Origin: Nelumbo lutea
Taxonomy: Eukaryota; Streptophyta; Magnoliopsida; Proteales; Nelumbonaceae
Reading direction: 5' to 3'
NCBI GenBank assembly: GCA_022828595.1
Contig: JAKGHH010000005.1
Location: 69,063,655-69,127,654, forward strand
DNA: 64,000 bases
The notes beneath the pieces were generated by a model. It did no database searches. It was not told the origin of the DNA and worked only from the letters and a program-made list of their open reading frames with translations. The position numbers were made by a program, and so were the translations under genes. Below, in pieces: positions 23,301 to 35,300 of this stretch (position 1 is the stretch's first letter; the number at the start of each line of letters is the position of its first letter).

Positions 23301-26300
23301 CCATTCAATTTTGACAAGTGCCCAACCCAAGCCCACCCAAGTTGAACCCCTAATTTAGAGAAGTGGGAAATATATTTGAGCATTATGAAAGCACTGTATC
23401 TTCAATGTCATGGAAAAATTATTGCACTTAGGAAAGATAGTCTGTTATTATGCTAAATAGTCATTTTGTAGCACATACCGAGGTCTGATGGATTTTCTTT
23501 TTCTCTTTAACTTGTTTCCATTTTAGGGGTATACATGATTTTGATGTGCATCATGCATGATTTTTGTTGCACAACATGCCTATTAAGTGAAGAGAGGCTT
23601 ATTTATTTGTCTTCCTCCTTTCTATCATTCAGGAAGAATTGCGCCCGTTCTTCTCCCTGCCAAAGGTCATGGATGGCCTTTTTGGTCTTGCAAAGATGCT
23701 GTTTGGAATTGATATTGAGCCAGCTGATGGCCTTGCTCCAGTAATCTCTATTCTATTGCTTCATTTCTTGATTTTTGATGTTTTTTCGTTAATCGTGCAT
23801 CCTAATATTTATTGCATTACATTTCTTCAGGTTTGGAATAATGATGTTAGGTTTTATTGTTTAAAAGATTCTTTGGGAAGTCCAATAGCATACTTCTACC
23901 TTGATCCATATTCCCGTCCTTCTGAAAAACGTGGTGGGGCATGGATGGGTGAGGTTGTTGCTCGAAGTCGTGCACTTTCACGTGATGGCACCTCTTCTAG
24001 ATTGCCCATTGCCCACATGGTTTGTAACCAAACACCTCCGGTTGGAGACAAGCCAAGCCTTATGACTTTTCGTGAGGTAAAATTTTGCACTGTAAACATC
24101 TTTATTTAACTTCCTAGTGGTTCTTCAAAAGTTTAAGTGGCATGTATAAAGCCCAAATGAATCATGGTTATAGACATAGTGGAACTAGTTTTGTTCTCAT
24201 AATCATGTAGTGAAGCTACTGTGAAAGAAGTGAGGCCAATAGCCAAATTTTCCTTTAATTTGGACAAGCAAAATATATGTCCAAAACCTATAGTTTCTAA
24301 TTGAAGATTTTCTTGTGATCAAATCTCATGTTTTAATAAATTCTGTTCATATTTTTCATGTTTTCATTTTCCAAATTATTGGGAAGATCAATTCCTTTAG
24401 TTATGGATCTTAATTCAAATGGTTTGGGACAAGGCTTGGATGATGAATTTTAATTGAAATGTTACAAAAGCACTATCCTTTTGACAAGCAGGTGGCATCA
24501 TTTGTAGGTTGAGACCATTTTTCATGAATTTGGACATGCACTTCAGCATATGCTCACCAAGCAAGACGAGAGTCTTTGTTCTGGTATTCGGGGGATAGAA
24601 TGGGATGCTGTTGAATTGCCTTCTCAGTTTATGGAAAATTGGTGCTATCACAAGTAAAGTTCTCTTAACTAAAATCTAATCTTTCGTTATATATGTGATA
24701 CATAATATTCTCATCATCTTTTCCCTCTTCAATCCATGATATAGAAACTTTATGTACTTGTTTCTTAATAAGAATACTTGTTTATGCTTGTTCCTAGGCA
24801 ATAGAGCGCCAAGGTGGTGCTGAACATAGTGTTAGCATAGTGTGCTTCCAACGAGCTTCATGCCCGGGATTCTTTTTTTAAGTGGAAATGCATTTTATTT
24901 TAAAAAAAATATTTAAAAGGTTAAATGTTTTGTAGTTTAACCTTGGAATTCTTCTTACAGGGAAGCTGTTTAAGACACAAGGCACAGGCCTCATTTCCAC
25001 GATAACTGGGTTCTGTTTACTTCCTTAGCATACCAGTGTTGAACACATGTACCCAATATAACAGTAGATACTGCACAGAGAGTTCTGGAGTATATATGAT
25101 GTTCACTTTCTAAAGCATGTAATTGATATGTTTTAAATAAGGGAAAATCTATGATGCTGAAAAGACATGATACCAAAGAGCTTTGACCAATCAAAAGTTC
25201 AACCCCCCTGTGAATTTTGATAAATATCACCTGATTGGTTACCACCATTATGATACTGGTTGATTGGTTACAACTTTATCATGCCTTTCTGGTATCATAG
25301 TTGAACTGTTCAAATAATCATGCCATTAAAAAAATATTAAATCATAATTTGAAACTGATCCAAACAGCCCATGAAGAGGCACAAGCTGCAGACTCTCTCA
25401 ACAGGTTAGTATGCATAATATTTGTATATTAAAATGGATCTGATCTGGATACCAACCAATGTATGCTTTCCACAGGGTACAACCTAATCTTGCAAATGGA
25501 CTGGATACGAATACACTTTATTAGATTTTACCCGGGTCCAGATCTTGATCTGGTAAAGGTTTTTCTCATGTTCTATGCCCTAGGTAACATCTAAGACTGA
25601 GAAACAATACCATCTTAAAGGGACCAGAAATGTAAGTGTGGTATCAACATGAGACATGATACTTCTACCAGTAGCTTTATCCTGGATCTCAGGAGTCAGG
25701 ACATGGAAAATCATGTCTCCACTTCCAATATCTGTTTTTGTGTCCATTTCTTTTTCTGGGCATCTTAAATTCTAGTAATTTGGTCATATCTAGTGGTCAA
25801 GTATGGAGGCTACATTGGTAATGTTTTACGTCAAAAAAAGTTTGGAGGTTACATAGTAATGTTTACTTCTTTTTATCTATTTTGTTGTTTTGAAGCTAAA
25901 TTGTGGTACTGTTGAACTTGTTGGCCCTTCTTATACTGTGCTCAGGCAGATTAACAGAATTACTTATGATGTACAGTTTTAGATTAAAGTATTCAAGTTA
26001 GTAGTCTATTCTTAGTTAATATTTAAACTCTCAAATTTTGGGTTATCCATGTCACCACTCACCGGGTAATCACTAGATGAGCAGCCAGTCCTCACTCCTA
26101 GGATCGCTCTGGCATTTAACAGGCTAATGACTTGAATTATTGTGTTAAACGCAATTAGATTTTCTATTGTCTCATATATGGCCATCATCAAGGTGATAAG
26201 GCCCACTGCTTGGTCCATATCCAGTCCTCCCCTGAGTCCCCTCCCAAGACCCTATATAGATAGGACCAACTGACCAAGTGACCAACATATTGGGTAATGG

Positions 26301-29300
26301 TCCTTTTATCAAGGTCTAGTTGATATTATATACAAAATATTACTCAAGTGTTGCATATGCAACTAGACCATATCCAATAATGTGCATCTTCTGTCTTAAG
26401 TCTGAAAATTTTGATTTTACATAAAATCTTCTATATTGGAAAGGAAGATGAGATGTTTTTTATAGGCATTGGAAAGAAGAAAATTCATCTTGTTAATTGG
26501 GGAAGGGTTTGTAGGATGAAGAAGGCCGGAGGTTGGGAATGAGAAAGTTGAAGGAGGTGCCTGTAGCGTTATTGGGAATGTGGTTCTGAGATTAGCAGAA
26601 TGGGGAGCCATGGAAGTAAGTAATTGAAGCTAAATACAGTGTGCTCAGGGTGGGATCCGGGTGAAACCAATCAGTCTTTTGGGTGCTTTGTTTGGAAGGG
26701 GGATTGAGAAAAGCCACAGAGAGTTCAGTAGAGGGATAAGGTATGCAGTAGGGAATGGACAAAGAGTAAGGTTTTGGAAGGAATTTTGGTGTGAAAACAA
26801 ACTTTGAAAGATGACTTCCCACCCTGTATGAGCAAGCAACAAACAAAGAGGTGTGGGTAGCAGAGTATTTATCAGAAACAATGGAGTCAGGGACTCAGGG
26901 TGTGGACAACACAGTTTAGGAGGCAATTGAATGACTGGGAAGTTGAACCTCTGATGGGCATACTGCAGTTGCTGTACAATGCCCAGATAGACTCTGGCAG
27001 AGAAGATAGGAGAGTGTGGACCTGGGATAATTCTGGTTGGTTTTTAGTGAAGTCCTTTTTTAACCTTTTAATAACACAAGAGGACAGTGGCTTCCCATCT
27101 AATGCTGTGCGGAACAACTGTGTGTCCTCAGAAGTCTTTCTTTGTTTGGACAGCTTATATGAATAAGATTTTGACAAAGGACAATCTGTTGAAGAGAGGA
27201 ATGGTGGTGGATAGAGCAACCTGTGAGTTCTGTGAAGCACTTGACGAGTCGGTTGACCACATTCATTCACTGAAGTTTGCCAACAATGCTTGGTCCAAAG
27301 TGATGAAATTATTTGCCATCAAGGGATGTTATCCTTCTTCAGTTGAGGATCTTCTTAAGAGATGGAGAATGGAAGGCCCGAGCAAAAGAGGAGGAATCTT
27401 ATGGAACAGTATCCCAGCAGCAGTCTTATGGATGATTTGGCAAGAAAGGAACACCCCAGTTTTCAAAGGGAAGAGGGTTTTGGCTGAGTCAGTCTATTTA
27501 CAGGTTTTAGGAAAATCACACTTTTGGCTGGCAGTTCACAAAGATTTTACAGGAAAAGACCATATTCCTTTTTTTTTTTTGTTTTTGAAAATCTTTTTGT
27601 CAATAGTAAAGGGGTGGTTGTGTAGGTCTCAGAGATATTATTTCTGTACATTCTGATGTAGCCTCTTGTTGTATAGGGGCTAATCATTTTATCCTAATGA
27701 AATATTTACTTTACCTTTCTTCAAAAAAATATAAAATCATATATATTGGCCACTAGTTTATGAAGTTATCTCAATCAATTGATGCGTTTTGGTACTTTAT
27801 ACAATGTCTTGTTGTAAGCATCCACCCTAGTCATTTCACTCTCTTGATGAATTTTATAGGGATACCCTATTGAGCATCGCAAAACACTATGAAACTGGAG
27901 AGAGTCTCCCTGAAGAAGTATTTAAGAAGCTCCTTGCTGCAAGGACTTTCCGTGCAGGTTCACTGAGCCTTCGTCAGGTTAGGTTACAATATTCCTGAAT
28001 CACCCACAATTATTATGTTTACTGTTTTGCTGTTATCTACATAGGTAGGTTGGTTTTCTTCCCTCTTTGGTTTTTTCACTTAATTTTACACTACTTTTTT
28101 TATCGGAAAATTAATTTTATTAATGGGAGGTAAAAGTTACAGCAGATTGGGTAGCCATTTACCCAAAAATACAGAAAACAACAATGCCCATATAACTAGT
28201 TTACAATAGAGCCTAGAATAACTGTTGTGTCATGTCAACAGACCCAGAGCAGAATACAGAATTCTGGGGATGAAGAATGGATGATTTGACCCTACCCCAA
28301 GGGTCCTTTATATAGAAAATGAAATTAATACAGAGAGGCCTTTGTAGGGCAACAGAGTTTAGAGAATTTACAGAGAGGCCCTTGCATGGCTGAAGTGAAA
28401 ATAATAATAAATAAGAGAAACAATACAATAAGGACTACAATAATCAACAAATAAAAAAAAATTGAGAACTGAACTCCCCATTAGCTAAAGTCAACTTTCA
28501 GTCATGATAGGTGTGGGAGCTTGTTCCATCTGATTTGCATCGTCTTGTTTCAGTCATTATAATAAACTTTCAGTTGATAATCATCAAAAAAAAAAAAAGA
28601 ACCGAAATCCCCATCAGCTGAAATCAACTTTTGGTCATGATGGGTGTGGAAGCTTGTTCCATCTGATTTACATCATCTTGTTTCAGTCATTATAATCAAC
28701 TTTCAATTGATAAGAAAAAAAAATTGAGATCTGAAATCCCCATCAGCTGAAATCAACTTTCAGTCATGATGGGTGTGGGAGCTCTAAAATCAACAAACAT
28801 CCCATTTCATTATATAGTGGAGTTTGTTTTTTGTATGGAACTTAATCCATTGAACTAAAAAAAACATCAACAAATACCAAACTTGTTTTTTGTATGGAAC
28901 TTGATCCATTGAACAAAAAAAAAAAAAAACATCAACAAATACCAGACTTGTTTTTTGTATGGAACTTAATCCATCAAACTAAAAATTTTAACCTTTGGCT
29001 TCTTTATTTGGTACCAATACCAGACTTGCTTCTTTAATATGAGCTGCCGATTCTTAGTAGTTTCCCTATGTTTTCATTCATATAGATCTGCTAATTTCTT
29101 TATTATCTTATCTATTTTTATTTTTTTTTTCAAATTTAAAATGTTCATCCTGCGTCAGGTTTGTAACAGAATACATAACACAAGACATAACAATCCAACA
29201 CACGGACAAAGGTTCATAACACATAACAAAGGACAATCTTCATGATATTCAACATATAACAAAAGACATAACAAAACATAACGCTGGGATTAGAGAAGAA

Positions 29301-32300
29301 ACCCCACCCATTCGGCATAACATATAACCATTGATGAGATTAGAGAAGAAACCACACCCATTCGGCAAAACATATAACAAATTCAAACAAAATAATATAA
29401 GAAAAACGATTTCAGATCGCATCAGTTATAGATTGTTTAAAACTCATCTTTGCGGTGGGAGCTAAAATGATTTCAGGTGAATTTTGCCGGAGAAAAGGTG
29501 AGTTTAAAATAGAGCACATGATACAAAACCAGGTGCAGTGACGAGACAACATACCTGTTGACGCGTTCCTGGCCGGAAATGTTGCCGGTTTTTGTTTTTC
29601 TTGTACCAAACGCGTTTCTGCTCCGTGAGAACACTGGGAACACGCGAAACATTCTCGCAAAACGTTGCCAACAGGGCCTTGATTTCCTTCATAATGTTCT
29701 TGTATTGAAAGGGATCAACTCCTCATTCTTGAGCCATCTTATCAGCACTTTTGAGTCCTCTTCATTTCTTTGTTTCTGTAATTATTTTCTTTGGCTAGTC
29801 TCAGATCTTTCAATGCTGCTTCTCTTATTGAGTTTTGTTGTCCTAAAGTTGAGAGATAGAAATTGTTGTAGCTGGGTTTTTGTTTTAGTTTTAAAACGTG
29901 AGAGATAGAAAGAATTATTTTCTCATGACTGTAAGCATCCTCTATTTAATTGTACATACACATTTCTGTATATTTATGATTTCCTAATTGGATCAAATAG
30001 GGAGCTTCCCTACACAACCCACTATTGTAACCACATTGAAGAATCATGTGGCTAATCTAGAACATTCATCAGATAGGAGTCACTTTGGATTAGCTATGTC
30101 TTGAAACCTGGAGTCCATGCCAACCTTATTCTGACATTGGATCGAAATTATTTTATCAATACAATAGCCCTCTATTTTTTTAATTGAGAAGTTTTCCTTG
30201 TATGTGACAAAGCTGTATTGGAACCATTGTGAGTTGGTGCAATTTCCTTATAATTTATGACCTGCATATTTAATGCTAATTTATATCTTAACCTAGGAGT
30301 ACAAGTGATGCCATACCAACTAAAAGTTAAGAGCAGTAAATGCAGTTCAATGAAGTCAGAATTGCCAAGGAGTTCTAAGCAACTCTCCTGATATGTTAGC
30401 TGATCATGAAGAAAGATAGTTCTACTTGTTTGTACTTGGCTATCCTAGAAATTGTAGTGTATGAATGATTGGAGGCTGGGGTTTAACAGACACTGTATTG
30501 CTTTTTGGTATTTTATATACATTTATTCACTCATCTCTCATGGTCGAGTTGCTGGTATTTCTGTCCTGTATCTTCTTGTTGGTTCCCTAGTCACTTATTT
30601 CAAGGCTTGATATCCTCTTTCCTATTTCTCTAGAGTGAGAATTTATGCTTCCCTTTTCTTATTTGATTCTTGATGAAATTGTTTTACTGATAAAAAAGGA
30701 AGTATGCAACAACTGTAAAGGTAAATAATTGTTGCCTTATTATTATTTTTATAGATACGTTTTGCAAGTTTAGATCTGGAGCTGCATACTACATACATTC
30801 CAAATGGGTCAGAATCAATCTACGATGTTGACCAACGTGTTGGGAAGAGAACGCAAGTGATTCCAGTGTTGCCAGAAGATAGGTTCCTTTGTAGTTTTAG
30901 CCATATATTTACAGGTTTTGCTTGTGGAATTTTTTGTTATTATTGCTTTTTTTTTAACTTTAAATGTTGCTTCTTCCTTATGGCTATACTATTCATTTCT
31001 TTGCTTGTATACATATTAGGTGGATATGCTGGTGGATACTATAGCTACAAGGTAAGACACATATTAACTTCATATGGTTGTATGGCGTTATTTGATATTC
31101 ATGCTTTCTTTCAGCTACTTATCTAGACAAATTGTTTATTACCATTACGATTATTAGTTGAGTGGCATGTGCATTTGGCATGTGCATTTATAGGCCAAGG
31201 CAGTATAGGCATTGAATGGTAAGATAATTTTGAAGTGGAATAAATTTAATGCTGTAAATGCAAGTTGTTTTTGTTGACATAACAGGTTTCAAGATAGTTG
31301 TCCCCATTACACATGTCATTGTTGTTAATTGTATTTAGGCAGTAAAAAAATAAAGGGGACTGACTTGGACACATCTTACTTTTGATAAACTGGGTAGATT
31401 CCCAACAAAAAGACAAGAAATGTCCCCATGGTTACAAATTACAATTGGACTAATACATACAGTTAGCTTTGTCTTTTTAAGCAGTTTCTTTATAAGTAAC
31501 AGTTACAGGTATACCCTCCTCATAACAGAACATGACATGCCCAAATCACCATCAAAGATTAGTGTCACTGACTTAGGTGCTGTTGTCACCAACTCACCAT
31601 GAAAGACATCATCATCATCATCATCTAAGCCTTATCCCAACTATATGGCCTCAGCTACTTGCATCCTGTTTTGCCATTCTGTTCTGTTTAGTGCCATAAT
31701 ATTAAATTTTAACTGTTTTGTCTTGGTATTTTTACCTTGTACTCTTGCCAAAAAGTCATCAACATCTGTGGCGCCTTCCCTTGTCTTGCTGATGAGATTT
31801 TTAGTTCCTGCATGAGGTAAAAAATCTTTCCAGAAATTCTCGATGCCTTCGAGTGCATTTGGGATTCATATAGGTCAAATCACTATTAGCTAATCTATGT
31901 AAGAAGTGGCATTATGGAAGATGAGAAAGTCCATGTATCTTGTATTTTCAGCGTCATTAAACTAACTAGACATTGACTGAGCAGAACTGGATGATCTGGT
32001 TCTATTGGCTGGTCAAAACTTGTTCACTTTGTGTATATAATAAAAATTTTGACCAAGTTTATTCACCTGAATTAATGTAAAATTCTCAATATGTTTTGAT
32101 CATTTGGTTAATTGTGTTTCACAATTGACTAGAAAATTTAAATAATGTAGCTTCTAAAGACATCCTTTCTCCTTAGTTCGCTTGTCTTTTGCATCATTTC
32201 TTTTCTATAAAATGGTTCACTCTTGTCTTTTCTTTTGCGTGTCTTCTAGAAACGGTGCTTCTTTAGAAGTTGAAATTTCCTGTCTATTTGTACTGTTCTA

Positions 32301-35300
32301 TTTTTCAGAATTTATGAGTTTTTATTTGGTGATCAATATTATTTGGACAGCTGGATTTATGTAGGGAAACTGACAGGCATGCTATACATGTGAATTGAAT
32401 GAATAATTACATGGAACAGAATGCTTTTCTATTTTGTTTTCTATCTGCATTTTATGGGATAGTTTCAGTTTTCCTACCATAAGAATATTGTTTCATGCCG
32501 CAGATTTATTATTGAATTCATATTTCTTAATTTTACAGTGGGCAAAGGTGTTATCAGCTGATGCTTTCTCAGCATTTGAGGATGCTGGATTGGACAATGA
32601 CAAGGTTTGCGTAAAATCTTATGACATCTTTTGACATTCTTCTATTTCATTCTTATATCTACATTTCTGTGATTGTAATAGATATAGGGTATGATACCCA
32701 GATATGGAAGGGACACAGCTTGACAAGGTGTCAGACACAGAATTTACAGTAAAAGTTGGAAATGTCCAATGTGACATGGCATCCATGTTGACGTAGATAT
32801 GTAATAGGAGCATTAGGTGACCATAGTTTATTAATTGTTTTGCTGTGCTTTTTTATAAGTTTACTCCAAGAAGGATCTTGTCAACTCAAGATGCAAATTT
32901 ATTTTCTTCTGTTTATTACTTTTGACAGCTTAATGTTTTAGTGTTTGTAATACCTGTCATAAATAATTAAATGAATTTTAGTGTCTGCAATGGAGATTCT
33001 TTCAATGGAGATGGAGATTATACACACAAGGCAGCCAGTTAGAAATGTTATCTGAGACAGAAAATGTGTGAATACTGCTTATATTTGCAATTTCATTTTA
33101 AAAAAAATGAAAATAGGGTTTTTATCCATTCCTAAAATGTGATTACTCAAAAAAAAAAAAAACACTAGTGAGAACCAACATAGGAGGCTGAACTGGTGTA
33201 TTATCTCCCCACATTTGCACCCTCTGTATTGCTAGCAGGGAAGCTACTTTACTATTTGCTAATCTCCTGTCCTTTTGTCTCTGGAATTTGGGGGTGGTGT
33301 TTAGGCCTCTTTGGATGCATGCGGACACCACCATCAGATGTGGAGAGCTTATTTAGCCCCTCTTACTTTGGATTCTCCAGAAGAGGGAAGATTTTATGGA
33401 GCTTTACAAGGGAAGCAGTTTTATGCTCCATTTGGGAGGAAAGAAATGATAGAATCTTCAGTGGAAAAGTTGGATTAAAAGCACCATCATTAGAGTTGCT
33501 CATTGCATCAAAACTTTTAGTTTTATCCTTTCTCTATAGATGATAATTACTTCTAGGCCCTACCAGGCAGCAAGATGAAATCCACCTCAGGTGAGTGTAT
33601 TCAAGTTGAACTCGACGGGTGTAGTAGAAGTAACCCCAGGCCTCCAGGTATTGGTGGGGGGGTGGGGGGGGATTATTATTCAGCGATTGGAATGGAGTAT
33701 TAACAGCTTTATTCTCCGGCCTGACTGGTCTTGGGAACTACAGCTGCATTGCAAAATCTAAGTTCAGCAAGAATACTTAATTACAGAATTGTAGAAGTGA
33801 AAGGTGACTCTAAGGTGTTGATTGGATGGCTCAAAAATATGGAAACAACTCCGTGGCATTATGAAAATATCATGAGGGAGATCAAAGCACCATGCAGGCA
33901 TAACTAGCAGAGCCAATTGGGTGCACAGGTCAGCTAATGCCTTGGCTGATGTTATGGCCAAGCAAGGGGTTAATAGAGGGGAAAAATTCTGTGGACCAGC
34001 TGTAATGCTTTAATTTTTTGGTTTAATAAAATTATCTTCATTCATTAAAAAAAAAACTATATGTTCAAGGGAAGGGGGCCGCCAGCTAGTCTGTAGGGTT
34101 GCTGACATTGTAGACACTGCATTCTTTCAATCATTATTAATAAATCATGGTTATCAAGCAAAGGTAAAAATGAAAATCGAGTTTTTCAGTCTGTATACAA
34201 GTCCAGGCAAGTTGAGCATGTTATGGATGCATTCGTGGGGAAGACATACCGCTGCCGGCAGCAGCAATGAGGAGGGGCCCACACGACAGCTTATCCTGCC
34301 AGCTCTCCACCAGCTTTACCTCATCCCATCTATTCTTAACTTTATCTATTAGAAATAGGAGTTAAGTTCTGTTCTTAGTAGGAGTTGGTTTTACCTATTA
34401 GAAAGTAGGAGTTTGATTTAAGGTTGGGATTATCCTAGCCCTAGTCGAATTCAATAAGGAGTCACCTCTTGTAATCTCTATTTAAGGAGTTGTTGAATTG
34501 GGGAATAAAGGCATTCAGTTTTTTTTCAGTCAAGGGAAGAAGTGAGGAGAGTTCGGGTGATCTCTTGGACAAATCACCCCATCAGGTTGCCACAATAGGG
34601 GTTTGCACGCAAAGGGGAGGGGCAAGGGGAAGGTAGAGGGTTCTCCCCGTGGACCGACCCGTGACGAGATCCCTTACGCCCAGGCCCATAACAGAGCATG
34701 AATTGAACTAAGATTTTTGAAGGGGTAGGCTTTTGGGGGGAAATTAGTAGGTGAAAAGAAAATAAAGCTATGAGATTATTGTCCCAGGAATAGGGAATAG
34801 ATAACATTGTAATTTTGATTAAAAAACAAAAGCTTGAATTTGTGGTCCAATTTATGGAAACCTAGAAAATTCAAATGAACATGACATTCTTGTTTACGGC
34901 ATTATTTCATATGCTCATGTTGTGTTGTGCCCATGTACACAGGAAACTATGTTTTTATATTCTTACTATTGTTATCAATGATTAAAGCCTTAAGTACAAT
35001 ATATGTTCTTGTGGAGAAGCAGATAATCTCAGACAACTGGTTCTTTTGTGGTTCCATTACAATTGTTACTGAAAATAAATTCTTGCAACAGGCTATTAAA
35101 GAAACTGGTCTTAAGTTCCGAGAGACCATCCTTGCTCTTGGAGGTGGAAAGTCTCCACTTGAGGTTAGGCCAAATAAAATGTTGTATACTTCCTGGAAAT
35201 TTTCTGTGTAATGCAAAATTGGTGAAAGCTTTTGTTTTTAACTAACATTCTTGCACTTGGTTTTCCATTGCCAGGTTTTTGTTGAATTCCAAGGGCGTGA

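Noticed and set aside
28451..28985. Regularly spaced repeats considered as a CRISPR-like array
   Set aside because: Plant intron, only 2-3 long imperfect units separated by A-runs, no unique spacers and no cas genes.
29412..29908. Overlapping open frames on both strands in intron 12
   Set aside because: One minus-strand frame looks weakly protein-like ([20 protein letters not shown]), but there are no splice links and I cannot name a family; left as part of the intron.
33143..33334. Minus-strand ORF over the start of the intron-15 LINE
   Set aside because: It overlaps recognisable plus-strand LINE coding sequence and begins in a poly-A tract.
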